A DNA stretch of 64,000 bases from Stramonita haemastoma (Eukaryota; Mollusca; Gastropoda; Neogastropoda; Muricidae). The notes under the pieces were generated by a model. It saw nothing but the letters and a program-made list of their open reading frames with translations. It did not search any database and was not told the origin of the DNA. This document shows, piece after piece, positions 1 through 11,645 of the stretch. The position numbers and the translations under genes were made by a program. Location of the stretch: the NCBI GenBank assembly GCA_030674155.1, contig CM060317.1:36727520-36791519 (forward strand), given 5' to 3'. The first letter of the stretch is position 1, and the number at the start of each line of letters is the position of its first letter.

Positions 1-250
1 ATTTATATGCAGTCCCTGTGTGCAAGTGACTTTGTAAGTGTTGTCGTCTGTTCCCACGGCCACACAATGGCGTACTCTTCCAAAAAGTGGAACAGATTTT
101 AACGTGTATGTAAGATGGTATTGGTGCGTTCTCGCATGGCACAAATTGCCACTGGTGTTAACTACAGGAGAAAAACTCCCTTGATGGAGATTTGAACCCA
201 GGTCTACAGATTGAGCGCAATGCGCAACGTTTTAACCACCAGGCATGAAC
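1..250 (-). mobile_element. tRNA-derived SINE (family A, copy 1)
   Basis: Read on the minus strand this is a SINE with its tRNA-like head at about 250 and its tail running off the window start. The pol III A box TGGTTAAAACG (238-228) fits TRGYNNARNNG exactly. The B box GGTTCAAATCTCC (198-186) has one mismatch to GGTTCRANTCC. The body (conserved words such as CGGAACAG, GTGGGAACAGA) and the tail recur at 1180, 20655, 24000, 35905, 37795 and 38590. This is the most complete head in the window. Family name not assigned; a tRNA-SINE of the broad aquatic-invertebrate type is the best reading. Confidence 0.75.
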
Positions 251-422
251 ATATACTTAATCTTAATTCTTTATAGCAAGCCTACTTTTGCGTGTTCCCA
301 CTTTTTGTTGAGTATGGTTGATCTTTTTGTGCATTCGCACCCAGGTCAAAAAGCTTTCTTAAGTATTATGTTGTGGGCTAAGAGCCAAAGCCTACATCAA
401 AATGTCGTTATGCCCCTAAAAT

Positions 423-572
423 AATGATCAGAATGTCTTCAGCCATGACATGCTTTAAGCATAACAATCTTCTACAGAAGAAAAAAATGTTTCTGAAGTC
501 AGAATATGGCTGCCTATTATTATAGCGAGATACTTGAAAACAGACATACATGCAAACTTTTCATCAGGTTTA
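423..572 (+). repeat. Dispersed repeat with signature M
   Basis: This stretch has the word series GTCTTCAGCCATGACA, then GAAGTCAGAATATGGCTGCC, then a CTTGAAAACAG motif. The same series in either orientation recurs at about 16010, 25805, 29280, 32545, 38420, 53940 and 54285. It probably derives from an old non-autonomous element with inverted-repeat character. The candidate transposon at 573-5179 appears to have inserted into it. Positions 251-422 between the SINE and this repeat show nothing recognisable. Confidence 0.5.
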
Positions 573-715
573 GTCCGAGAGCCAGTCTGTGTAAAAGTAC
601 TAGAACCTTGTTTTCCGTCATAAAGTTTTTTTCTTTGGTGATTCAGCTTCCTCAGGGTCTCTAGACTTCATATCAGTCGGGGGCCAACTTGTATCTTATG
701 GGCATATTTTTTTTT
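573..715 (+). repeat. Left terminal inverted repeat
   Basis: This arm begins GTCCGAGAGCCAG after a TA dinucleotide and contains CGTCATAAAGTTTTTTTCTT. It pairs with the reverse complement of 5040-5179. Similarity fades beyond a GGGCAT motif near 703. Confidence 0.6.
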
Positions 716-1179
716 TTCTGCTGGTTCAAATACACAAACCCCTCTCATGCAAGAGTGATGGCTGAGCGACTCTGGATGAGTCGACCTAGATTCGCGCAGG
801 GGTGCCGACGCTAACAGTGCCTCTCGCAGTGATATTTACAGGCTGCGCTGAAAGATGCGCAGCGCGGCCTGCTTCCCCCCTATCTGATATGGACTACGCT
901 TGTTAAGGAATGCGCTGCTAGCAGACGATGCTAGACACACCTGCTATGTGTACTGAAAACAAAAGAGTTGAGCGTCAAATACACCATCACGAAAGGTCGC
1001 ACGATGTGTTAATGGCCTGAAAATGAAAGACGAGTGTTTCTCTCTTCTACACTGGACCTATAAGTACTGAAATAAGTGTGGTTTACTGGCACTAGATCTA
1101 TTGAAATGTTAACAGAGATCAGTCTGCGATGCCAGTGATCCACCAACACATGCAGCACTTTCACTTTCACTTTGTTCTT
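716..1179. other. Unassigned interior of the candidate transposon
   Basis: The stretch is non-repetitive. A GC-rich patch (about 735-890) has a tRNA-like A box TGGCTGAGCGA but no convincing B box or cloverleaf. No open frame of note is present. Confidence 0.4.
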
Positions 1180-1345
1180 TTACATCGAGGATAATGGGAT
1201 AAATACTCTTGTGCTTTTTTACATCCAGTCCTCGTGTGTATGCAGTTTTGTAAATGTCATCTGTTCCCACCGGCACATGATGGCCTACTCTTACGAAAAG
1301 CGGAACAGGATTTAACGTGTGCGCAAGATGTTCTGCATGTTTTTT
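1180..1345 (-). mobile_element. SINE family A, copy 2 (5'-truncated)
   Basis: In plus-strand order this shows the tail word CGAGGATAATGGGATAA, the CACCGGCACATGATGGCC block and GCGGAACAGGATTTAACG, all shared with the other family A copies. The head with A and B boxes is missing, as expected for 5' truncation during reverse transcription. It lies inside the candidate transposon, so it inserted there later or was carried along. Confidence 0.7.
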
Positions 1346-1574
1346 TCTTTTAGCTGTTTTATAAAGCTATGCTCAGTGTTTTGAGAATTCTTAATGATTC
1401 ATTTGGGTGGAGGGGGTAGAAAGAGAGAGTAGAGAGAGAGGAGGAGATATTTATGAGGTGGGAGGGGGAATGCAAAGCATATTTTGATATTAAAGAAGTC
1501 AGCCATTACACCCTACATCTAAACGCTTGTGTATAGATCTTCACGTTTGCGAGGACGTGATGCGATCATTCTGG

Positions 1575-1670
<96 letters not shown>
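1346..1670. repeat. GA-rich patch and (CA)n microsatellite
   Basis: 1414-1470 is purine-rich (GA/GGA). 1577-1670 is a nearly pure (CA)n of about 47 units. No gene signal is seen between them. Confidence 0.9.
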
Positions 1671-1673
<3 letters not shown>

Positions 1674-1734
1674 TGTCTCACTCACTGTGACTCTTAGTAC
1701 ACACACTTATGTGATCTCTATTTCTTATTTTCAG

Positions 1735-2029
1735 ACATGGAGTGTTTTTTCTGTCAAAGAAAGAGCCCACTTCTAATCGAATCTACAGGGATAAGTAGTT
1801 TTCAGGAGGCAAGCCGGCAGCGAGATGATAGACTCGGTCAAAGACTTCCAGAAGATGCAGAGTTCATACTGTGTCACAAGAACTGTATGAGCACATAAAT
1901 TGTTCCAAAGACCATATTCAGCGTCTGCTAAAAAAGAGAAAGACTGACGAACTCTCTGAAGAAGAACAGAAACGTCTTAGGGGCAGTACTAGTTCTTTTA
2001 ATTTTCGTGAACATTGTTCTTTTCTGTAG
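1735..2029 (+). pseudogene. First exon-like segment of PIN-like/CXC gene (Cys-rich N-terminus)
   Basis: The segment follows an acceptor-like TTCTTATTTTCAG (to 1734) and ends at a donor-like AG|GTACTT (2029/2030). The ATG at 1738 opens a frame beginning M-E-C-F-F-C, and further on C-H-K-N-C, a Cys-rich start typical of this multi-copy family. A one-base shift near 1885-1890 (just after the C-H-K-N-C codons) puts the rest in another frame. There it continues as a Lys/Glu-rich stretch (E-E-E-Q-K-R) and a second small Cys/His patch near the donor. The match to the downstream exon in order and strand supports a single gene. Not translatable as it stands. Confidence 0.5.
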
Positions 2030-2044
2030 GTACTTAGTTGATTA

Positions 2045-2045
2045 C

Positions 2046-2112
<67 letters not shown>

Positions 2113-2116
2113 TAGT

Positions 2117-2207
<91 letters not shown>

Positions 2208-2314
2208 AATGATGATGACAATAACGATGATGATAGGCTAAAAAATGGTTTCCTTAGATTTCTCTCTCTCTCTCTCTTCCTCTCTCTCCTCTCTCTCTCT
2301 CTCTCTCTCCTCTC

Positions 2315-2370
<56 letters not shown>

Positions 2371-2386
2371 CTCTCTCTCTCCTCTT
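2045..2386. repeat. Compound microsatellite inside the intron: (TTAG)n, (TG)n, (TC)n
   Basis: 2045-2110 is (TTAG)n, 2117-2206 is (TG)n with one interruption, 2207-2255 is a short GAT-rich spacer and 2256-2386 is (TC)n with CCTC interruptions. Together they fill most of the gap between the two exon-like segments, so the pyrimidine tract may act as or have replaced the original intron 3' end. TTAG is not a known telomere repeat unit and the tract is internal. Confidence 0.9.
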
Positions 2387-4287
2387 GTGAATGAATCCAC
2401 CCTTGCCATATGGGCCTTTTTACAAAGCACGCTGACCCAGCTATTGAACTACCTCCAGGAAATCAAAGAAGGGGGTGTTCAGACAGTTGTCAACACACAC
2501 AAAGAAGAGCGCCACACACGCATCAAGGAGGATGCTGCAGACAAAGCAAAGATTCAGAGACACTGTCTACCCCATTGACATCCTGGACACCAGCAAACAT
2601 CCTGACACTGGCCTCATCAACGTGTTTTCTGGCCGCGTCATTGATGACCCAACTGTCAATGTCCATGAGGCAGTAGAGGTGGATGCTGCAGAACAATGGG
2701 CGTTTGAGGGTGAATGGCCTGCCAGTTTCCACCTCAAGCTCACAAAGAAAGTGAAGAACATGTCTGCAGTCATGGAAGTGACTATAAAACATGCTAAAGT
2801 GGACACAGCTATTGACATTGAATTCATATATGAACGCGTTCTTGGCATTATGGCGACTTCCAGGGAATCCATTTCTGTCGAGACCTTGTTTTCCCATGAG
2901 CTAGCTCTACAACCTACAGCCCTTTTTGACGAGAATGGTGACATGAGGACAACTAGCAAGGCTGCTCTGAAGAACAAAATACAGATTCTGTCTGGTGTTC
3001 GCAACCAAGAACCTCCCACTGTTGTCATCCTAGATGGCTGTGCAATTTTGTGGACAGTACCTTGGCCTGCAGCTCCAGCTAAAGTCTCGGCTTTCATCAC
3101 AGCTGCAGTTTCCAGCATTTTGCAACGAGTTCAGTCAGCACCAGTGTCACATGTGGTCGCCGACAGATACTACAAACTGAGCACAAAGTCATGCTGTCGA
3201 ACCGTCCGTCAGAAGGGGACTAGTCGTGTGTACAACCTGACCGAAGAGTCTCCTCTGCCACAGCAAAGTGTCACGCTAAAAGTCACAGCCAACAAGGAAC
3301 AACTGATACAAATGATCGTACATCGGCTTTGCAGCATGCAGCCTCCACCAGCAACAGATGTTATCATCACTGGGCCAGACCCGCACACTGTACACATGGG
3401 GTCTGGACTTCAGCAAGCCCCTCTGTATCACGAAGAAGCTGATGTGCTGATGGTGTTTCATGTCATCAACGAATCGTCATTAGGACAGAGGAACATCAGG
3501 GTTGTTTCTGAAGGCACCGATGTACTCGTCATCTTGGCCCATCATCTCTACATGAAGACCAAAGAACTGTCCCAGAGTATGACTCGGACCATCGAGTCGC
3601 GCACATCCACACATAGTCATAAATGTCAACGACATTATCAGAAAGCATGCAACCATAATTCCTATTCTGCTGGCAGCTCATGCACTGACTGGTTGTGACA
3701 CAGTTTCTTCCTTTGCTGGAATTGGAAAAATGACAGTCCTCAAGAAGCTTGAAGTATTCTCTGATGAGCTGAAGCTTGGGAAGATGTCTGTACCTTTCCA
3801 GGAAATCTCTGAGTCATGCCTTCAGTTCACTGATCTGCTCTACGGGGACGAGTCAGGGGCCAATCTGAACACCGTTCGAGCCAACCTTTTCAGGAAGAGG
3901 ATTGCAGGAAAGAGACACATTCCCCCGAAATGGAGTCCCCTTCCTTCAACGATGGCAAGTTTTCAGGTCCACATCAAACGAGCACACTTTCAGGCTGTGC
4001 TGTGGCAAGCTGCAGGGGAGCCATCTCCTCCTGAGCTGGATCCTGTTGACTAGGGATGGCAGTTACACCAGTCAACACTCAGCCCAGCCCCTGGACTTGA
4101 TGATCAACTGCCAGCTCCTGATGACGTGCTCAATCTGGTCAGTTTCAGCTGCAAAACTGGATGCAATACAGCACAGTGTACCTGCACCAAACTGTCTGCC
4201 ACCTGTATGGCCTTTTGCAAAAGCGAAGGAACACTTGCTTGCAATAATCCAATGACTGTTGTTGTCCCACCCTATGAGGATACATGA
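2387..4287 (+). pseudogene. Main exon of PIN-like/CXC multi-copy gene, broken
   Basis: The reading frame runs from 2387, shifts by one base near 2553, runs on to about 3590, shifts again before 3613, and then stays open to a TGA at 4285-4287 except for one TAG at 4051-4053. Landmarks in order are V-H-E-A-V-E-V near 2665, an L-D-G-C-A-I-L-W segment (~3030), E-E-A-D-V-L (~3433), E-G-T-D-V-L-V-I-L-A (~3510) and HALTGCDTVSSFAGIGK (~3676-3729). The tail has spaced cysteines (~4140-4250) resembling a CXC/tesmin-like knot. The E-A-D and T-D-V acidic motifs are those of PIN/FEN-like nuclease folds. This family occurs in many copies in cnidarians, molluscs and fish; its function is not established. 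Only four small lesions suggest recent activity, though some could be assembly errors. The 5' boundary is unclear because no AG acceptor precedes 2387. Confidence 0.7.
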
Positions 4288-5039
4288 ACTGTCTTCAGAC
4301 GCCCTTCAGCCACTCTTGCTGTGAGAACTACCAGCAGACACTGGAGAGTGTTCCAGTGTTTTCTCCCTATTAAACAATTTCAGTGATTTCAATACTACGG
4401 TTTTTCAAGTGTATTGCGGATTAACATATTTCTGAAATTTTGGTGAATACTTTACATAGATGGCGGCCATCTTGATTTCTCTGAAGTAGCCATTTGTGAC
4501 GCTCCACCACATAAAGAATCACATTGCACTAGAGGTAAATTTTTAGTTATTGACATGCAAAAAACAGACTGAAAATCGAACAATTCTATCAAAAGTTACT
4601 ACAATTTGAAATGATAGACTGCAGGAAATGTCAAAATGAGAAATGGACAATTTCAGCATCCTAATAGGTGGTCAGATTGAGGGGTTCGCTATTTTCAAAG
4701 CACGTTTAAAGACAAAAGGAAACAGAATTATGCCTTGATATTTTACTACAAGGTAGAATAAGTGCTATAGTTTTATAATAAATCAAAATCTCAAAATCGA
4801 CCACCTCACCCCCTCCTGCCTTTAATGGCTCCTAGCGGAAAAATGGATTATGTGCTAAGCGACTCATTTCGTGGTGGAGTGTCACATTTTATCCAATATT
4901 TGATATGTATTTCATCAAGTGTGGTTACTTTTTCTTCCATTGCATGCTATTTAGCCAAGTTTGTAGATTTTGTATGTCTTTAAATGCATGATACCCCTCA
5001 CAACATCTTTCACTCTAATTCTACGGCGGCCATCTTGGA
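4288..5039 (+). other. 3' non-coding part of the candidate transposon
   Basis: No frame is open across it. It contains an inverted pair, TGTGACGCTCCACCAC (~4495-4510) against a near reverse complement at ~4870-4887 (GTGGTGGAGTGTCACA). It also has a direct repeat GGCGGCCATCTTG at ~4462 and ~5025. These may be subterminal motifs of the element. Confidence 0.45.
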
Positions 5040-5179
5040 TTTTCACTTCCAGACAAAAATGCCCAAAGTTTAGCGTCTGGCCCCCATCAGATTTGAAATC
5101 AGCAATGAAAACTCTGTTAGAATCACCAAAGAAAAAAACTTTATGACGCAAAACAAGCTTTTCCATCTGGCGCTCGGAC
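5040..5179 (-). repeat. Right terminal inverted repeat
   Basis: The arm ends CTGGCGCTCGGAC followed by TA (5180-5181). Its reverse complement aligns with 573-715 as described there. Confidence 0.6.
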
Positions 5180-5277
5180 TATGTGTGTTTGAAGGCCTCT
5201 CAGTGATTCCAAGGTGTGATGATTGAGACAGAGTGCATATTTTGGGTGACCCTCCAGGGTAATCATTTGAGAACCAT

Positions 5278-5319
<42 letters not shown>

Positions 5320-5671
5320 GTGTGTGTGTTTGGTTTGTTTGTTTGTTTGTTGTTGTTTTTTACTTCCCTCATTTTAAAATAATGACTGCAGTTATGCTTC
5401 TGATATGGCTAAAACTTTGTGAGAGCACTTTGGACCAAACTATAGCTATTCACAGACCCTTAACTGGTTTTAATGAAATGCTATCCAACTGAGAGATATT
5501 TTCTTTTCATTATAACCCATTTCTGCTTAAACCTGGTTATGGAAGGCATGAAATCGTTCATGAATGTTATCACATTTCATCACCATTCTTCATTTTCAGC
5601 TGCCAAAGGCACTAACGAGGATTGAAGCTTCTGTTCCAGCTCACTCAGTGTAGCGATTGCAAACACACCAC
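5278..5671. repeat. (CAA)n and unassigned flank
   Basis: 5278-5319 is (CAA)n, followed by a short (GTTT)n patch. 5360-5671 shows no recognisable feature. Confidence 0.7.
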
Positions 5672-5818
5672 AGGGAGGAGGAGAAGGAGGAGAGAAGGAG
5701 GAGAAGGAGGAGGAGGAGGAGTGGAAGAAGAAGAAGAAGAAGAAGAAGAAGAAGAAGAAGAAGAAAGAAGAAGAAGAAGAAGAAGAAGAAGAAGAAGAAG
5801 AAGATGATGATGATGAGA

Positions 5819-5865
<47 letters not shown>

Positions 5866-5875
5866 TGACGACGAT

Positions 5876-5907
<32 letters not shown>

Positions 5908-5916
5908 TGATGACGA

Positions 5917-5985
<69 letters not shown>

Positions 5986-6130
5986 AGAACAAGAACAAGA
6001 ACAAGAAGAACGAGAAGAAGAACAACATTAACAACAACAAAAACAACAACAGCAACAACAACGCCACCACCACCACCAACACTATCAACAAAAGCAACAC
6101 AATCACCACCACCACCACCACCACCACCAA
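5672..6130. repeat. Stepwise trinucleotide block: GGA, GAA, GAT, GAC, CAA, CCA
   Basis: The array changes unit in sharp steps: GGA (~5672-5720), GAA (~5725-5803), GAT (~5803-5865), GAC with GAT variants (~5866-5985), AAGAAC, then CAA (~6022-6062) and CCA (~6065-6130). Trinucleotide phase is largely kept, so long homopolymer-like frames (poly-D, poly-E, poly-S) are artefacts. Confidence 0.9.
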
Positions 6131-6475
6131 GAACGACAGCAACATAAAAGACAAACACACGCAAAAAAAAAACAGAAAGAAACAAAGACCTTATCAACGA
6201 CGACGATAGCAGCGCAACAACAACAAAACCACTATGGAAGAAAGGGCAAGGCAAGACCTAACAAAAATCCTTCTCCTACGTCTTTCACTGGATATTCTTT
6301 GAGTTCTGTCGGAGCATACACAATATATGCACAAAAACACGGCACTGGCACTACACGGTATATGAGTGTTAGTGTTACTACAGTTGTATGTTACCACCAA
6401 GCACATGACGACAAGAGTCTAGCGGCAGCTGTCTGGTATGCATGCATATCTGTCATGCTGATGTCTGACAGTCTT

Positions 6476-6479
<4 letters not shown>
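6131..6479. other. Unassigned
   Basis: The stretch is A-rich at its left end and otherwise of mixed composition. Nothing recognisable. Confidence 0.5.
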
Positions 6480-6509
<30 letters not shown>

Positions 6510-6539
6510 AGAAAGAGGGGGGGGGAGAGAGAGGGGGGG

Positions 6540-6582
<43 letters not shown>

Positions 6583-6835
6583 GACAAAGAGAAAGAGAAA
6601 TACAGACAGAGATACAGACAGAGACAGAGCCAAAGCTAGAGAGAGAAAGAATGAGTGTGTGTGTGTGTGTGTGTGTGTTGTGTTGTGTGTGTGGTGTGTG
6701 TGTGTGTGGTGTGTGTGTGTGTGTGTGGTGCTGTGTGTCTGTGTGTCTGTGTTCTGTGTGTGGTCTGTGTGTGTGTCTGTGTGTGTCTGTGTCTGTGTGT
6801 GTCTGTGTGTGTGTGTGTGTCTGTCTGTCTATGTG

Positions 6836-6887
<52 letters not shown>
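6480..6887. repeat. (GA)n, (GACA)n and (TG)n compound microsatellite
   Basis: 6480-6540 is GA/GGGG, 6541-6650 is GACA-based and 6652-6887 is (TG)n with CTGT variants, ending in a short CGCG patch near 6894. Confidence 0.9.
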
Positions 6888-6888
<1 letters not shown>

Positions 6889-7984
6889 CTCCCACGCGCG
6901 CGTGATTTTATCCCTAAGAAAAACTACAAGGCTGGTGGTCCAGTGTTCACTGATAGGCTCATACAGTTGTTCCAGTCTTTCCGAAAATAAGGATCTATTC
7001 TTCCCCAACACGAAGGCTGAATCATACAGTAAGCCTCTCAAAGAAAATGAAGCTGTCAGTTTGACTATCAGCCGCTCAACGAATCTTACCACGACCAGCA
7101 GGAGGAAGCAGAATCCTAATCTTGATCAGATTTACTTCTTTCTGTGTCCTGTATCAAAACTGTTAACCACCAGAATGTGTAAAGGAGCATGTCTAAATTT
7201 GGCCACCCAGAAAGGTTTGCTCTGATGTTTTGTCTCCTCTGCAGTGGCATAGTGGCTAATATTCTGAATATGGGAGAAACTTCTGAAGTCTCCAACATGA
7301 AACATTCAGCTTGAGCCATGCTAAGATAATACTTATCAAACACTACAGATTGACTCGACTAAAAAAAAAAAACCCTGAAATAAAGCAGGTCTTTTAGACC
7401 AAACATTATACTAAGATGAAACAGAATGTCTTGGATATTGATGAGAGAAACTTTTTTCTGGACCTTCCTTTTGGTGATGGTTTTGTTTGGCATGTTTTTT
7501 CTTCTTTTTTCTTGTTTCGTTATTGGCATTATTTTCATCAAAACTTAAGATGCAAATTAGTGTGGGCATATATCCTTTTCCTTCTCCTACCAACACATAC
7601 AATTAGAATTCTACATTACATGTCATGTAGATCATGTCCTTTGAGTAGAAGAATTCTCCTGTGGGGATACTGGGGATCTGCTGGTATAAGCCGCATCCCC
7701 GCCTTCTGGAATTTTTGTGTTAGGAATTACATATTTCTGTTACTTACTTTGCCCCTTTCCTTCCTGTCACCTCCTTCTTGTCTATTTTCTGCCTTCTTGG
7801 TCCATTCTTCTGCCTTTTTTTTCTGAGAAACTTCTGATGATTTTCTCCCATGTCGAAGTTTTGGATGTGCTGGGCCTGATTTGTCAGGCGCTTAATGGCA
7901 GTGCAACCCATTTTCACACATAAGACAGACAACTACAGTTGTTGTCTGAACGTTCGACAAAGAAGAATAGTAGAAGTATATTAA
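6888..7984. other. Unassigned
   Basis: About 1.1 kb of non-repetitive DNA, T-rich near 7490-7510 and 7790-7830. A phrase at ~7240-7320 (GGCATAGTGGCTAAT) resembles a SINE head but has no B box. No coding signal. Confidence 0.4.
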
Positions 7985-8545
7985 TGAACACATGTTCTGT
8001 TCCATGTGCAGAAATGCATTGGCAAAAATACACTGAAGGTTTTAATGGGTCGTTTTACAATGCTGTTCTATGTATAGACATACACCGGCATAATACGCTA
8101 AAGGCTTCAATGGGTCGTTTTACAGCGTTGTTCTGTGTATAGACATACACCGGCATTATACCCTAAAGGCTTCAATGGGTCGTTTTACAATGCTGTTCTA
8201 TGTATAGACACACCGGCATTAGACCCTAAAGGCTTCAATGGGTCGTTTTACAATATTGTTCTATGTATAGACACACACCGGCATAATACTCTAAAGGCTT
8301 CAATGGGTCGTTTTAAGTGCTGTTCTTTGTATTAGATGGACATACAACAGCATAATACGCTAAAGGTTTCAATGGGTCGTTTTACAATGCTGTTCTATGT
8401 ATAGACAAGCACTGGCATAATACGCTTAAAGGCTTCCATGTTTTCTTTTGACAAATGCTTTGTTCTATGCACAGAAGAAATATTGGCAAGAAAATACACT
8501 AAAGACTTCAATATTGTCTTTCACCAATGCTCTGTTCTATAACAA
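7985..8545 (+). repeat. 65-bp minisatellite (about 8 units)
   Basis: The core word CTTCAATGGGTCGTTTTACA recurs with its AATGGG at 8044, 8109, 8174, 8237, 8302 and 8371, giving spacings of 65, 65, 63, 65 and 69. More degenerate units follow at ~8436 and ~8505. Central units are closest to one another and edge units most diverged, the usual pattern of unequal exchange. Confidence 0.9.
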
Positions 8546-9550
<1,005 letters not shown>

Positions 9551-10027
9551 TGTGTGTTTATAAAATCAGGTGTGTAGAAACTGGGAATAGTATGTTAATT
9601 TCCTTTTATCTCTTAGTTTGTTTTGTGTAGCACTCTGTGCATTGTAGATCCTACAAACATGCAAGACTCATTACACTCAAAACCCAGCACATGATAAAAG
9701 AAAGAAAACATTTTTATTTAAAAACGCACGGAAATGAAGGCTAGGGTACATGGTAATGATCTCTTAATTCCTAATTTCCTGCCATTCATATTCCTATCTA
9801 AACTACCTAGCGATGAAGAAACAGCACTGAGTGATAGGAGGAGTGCACGAATTGGGTACATAGTCTTTTTTTTTTGCTGTCGCCCTGTTTTTGTGCCTGT
9901 TCTGGTTCTTTCTTGAACGCTGTCACGTCAAAGAAATTTGCGCTCAGCGGAAAGATGAGCGTTTACATGTACATGTAATTTGGAACGCTTTTCAGGAACA
10001 ATCTCAAGCTGATGGATAGTTAGAAAA
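9551..10027. other. Unassigned
   Basis: Mixed-composition DNA with no recognisable feature. Confidence 0.4.
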
Positions 10028-10283
10028 AAACAAGAAAAGGAGAGAGAGAGAAAAGAGAAGAGAGAGGAGGAGAGAAGAGAGAGAGGAGAGAGAAGAAGAG
10101 AAGAAAGAGAGAAGAGAGAGAGAAGAAAGAGAGAGAGAAGAAGAGAGAAGAAGAGACAACACAGAGAAACAACAACAACGAGAAACAAAACAACAACAAC
10201 AACGAAGACAGAAGGCGTAAGACATAGACTGCAGACAACAGAAAAAGAAAAATAAGAAGAGACAAAGCAAGAGAGAAGGAGAG

Positions 10284-10333
<50 letters not shown>

Positions 10334-10787
10334 GAAACAGAGAGAGAGAGAGACAGAGACAGAGAGAGAGAGAGAAACAGAGAGGCAGAGAGAGAAAGAG
10401 AGAGACAAAGAGACAGAGTAACAACCCAAAACCAGAGACGATGTAATGACAAGCAATCAGAATCATAAACAGAGATACAAAGTAACAGAAACAACATCAA
10501 CAGACAGAGAAAGACAGAAGACCCAACACGATTGACGGCTGTCTCTGTTTTGATAAGGCTTTCTAGCTCTGTGTGCTGTCTGTCTGTCTGTCTTGTCTGT
10601 CGGTTGTTGTTTGTCCTCTGTTTCTGATTCTCTGTCTGTCTGTCTCTGTCTGTCTCTCTATTTTCTCTGTCTGTCTGTCTCTGTCTGTTTATCTCTGTCT
10701 GTCTCTCTACCACCCTCACCCCCCCCTACTCTGCACACACACAAACACATCATTTTTGTGGATAGACGTTAAAACGAACACACACAC

Positions 10788-10852
<65 letters not shown>

Positions 10853-10976
10853 CAATTAACCCCCCATTCACACCACCCCTACCACACACACACACACACA
10901 CACACTCAACACCCCCCCCCCCCCATTCATCCCCCCCACCATACACACACCACCACACACACACAACGACCCATGG
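10028..10976. repeat. GA-rich, (TCTG)n and (CA)n block
   Basis: 10028-10400 is (GA)n with AAGA/GAGG variants and an AACA patch (~10165-10205). 10401-10570 is a short A-rich spacer, 10577-10712 is TCTG-based and 10780-10975 is (CA)n broken by C-runs. Confidence 0.9.
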
Positions 10977-11109
10977 CTTAAATGCTAGGAAGCTTAGAGC
11001 AACAGTCCGGCAGGTCAAACCAAATCAGCGTGTTGTTTCTCAGGCCGGTAAACAGGCAAGTAAGGAAGGAAGGAGGAGGGAGGGAGGGAAGCTGCTGTCC
11101 GCCCACCTG

Positions 11110-11223
11110 CTGCTCTGGTGATGATGATGATAGAGGAGGAGGAGGAGGAGGGTGGTGGTGGTGAATGATGATTGATGATGATTGATGAATGATAATGAAT
11201 GATGATGACGACGACGATGACGA

Positions 11224-11282
<59 letters not shown>

Positions 11283-11294
11283 TGATGATGATCG

Positions 11295-11327
<33 letters not shown>

Positions 11328-11380
11328 GATGATGACGATAATGAAGATGATGATGAAGATGATTATGATGATGAAATAAT
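11110..11380. repeat. (GAT)n / (GAC)n trinucleotide block
   Basis: Alternating runs of GAT and GAC with a GGA patch at the left edge, similar in kind to 5672-6130. Confidence 0.9.
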
Positions 11381-11534
11381 ATAGCTAGCTCTCTTCCCCT
11401 CTGCTCCTGCTCGCATCATTCAGCAAAGAATTGGATGCAGAAGGTGGTATGATGCAAGGATGCTTGATGTGTGCGGCATTCCTCCCTGGTGAACAAAAGA
11501 GAGAAGAGAAGCACGTGGCTTCAACCGGCATTCT

Positions 11535-11645
11535 ATCCCCGAAGTCGGAATGTAGCTACCTTCGCGCATGGTGGGAGAAAAAGGTCGCATACGCAAAATC
11601 TCACAATCTTTGGTGAACCACAAAGCTCTAGCCGAGGAACGAGGA
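11535..11645 (+). repeat. Dispersed repeat, signature C copy 1
   Basis: It starts GAAGTCGGAATGTAGCTACC and ends near CTAGCCGAGGAACGA. It aligns over ~100 bp with 11884-11990 and 20318-20412. Its first 20 bases resemble signature M (GAAGTCAGAATATGGCTGCC). Confidence 0.65.

Larger units (their letters stand above)
573..5179 (+). mobile_element. Candidate TIR DNA transposon carrying a PIN-like/CXC gene
   Basis: Two ~140-bp arms, 573-715 and 5040-5179, are inverted copies of each other with diverged but clear alignment. Shared blocks are GTCCGAG at the very end, CGTCATAAAGTTTTTTTCTT and GGTGATTC inside, then GGGGGCCA and GGGCAT. TA flanks both ends (571-572 and 5180-5181), as expected for a TA target duplication. 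The only gene-like content is the broken PIN-like/CXC gene at 1735-4287, in the same orientation throughout. A SINE (1180-1345) and several microsatellites lie inside. I recognise no DDE transposase here. Either the PIN-like protein belongs to the element or the arms mobilised a captured multi-copy gene. TIR pairing and borders are seen; autonomy and mechanism are inference. Confidence 0.55.

Noticed and set aside
735..890. tRNA-like patch with TGGCTGAGCGA
   Set aside because: No B box, acceptor stem or anticodon arm could be paired.
2045..2110. (TTAG)n as telomeric repeat
   Set aside because: The unit is not a known telomere repeat and the array is short and internal.
5580..6254. Long open frames with poly-Asp, poly-Glu or poly-Ser tracts
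   Set aside because: They are translations of the trinucleotide block in all phases; no unique flanking coding sequence.
6299..7225. 308-codon open frame across TG and GACA repeats
   Set aside because: Made almost entirely of microsatellite; the short non-repeat ends match no family.
7235..7325. SINE head (GGCATAGTGGCTAAT)
   Set aside because: No B box and no body or tail shared with other copies.
7985..8545. CRISPR array
   Set aside because: Whole 65-bp units repeat without unique spacers, and the setting is eukaryotic.
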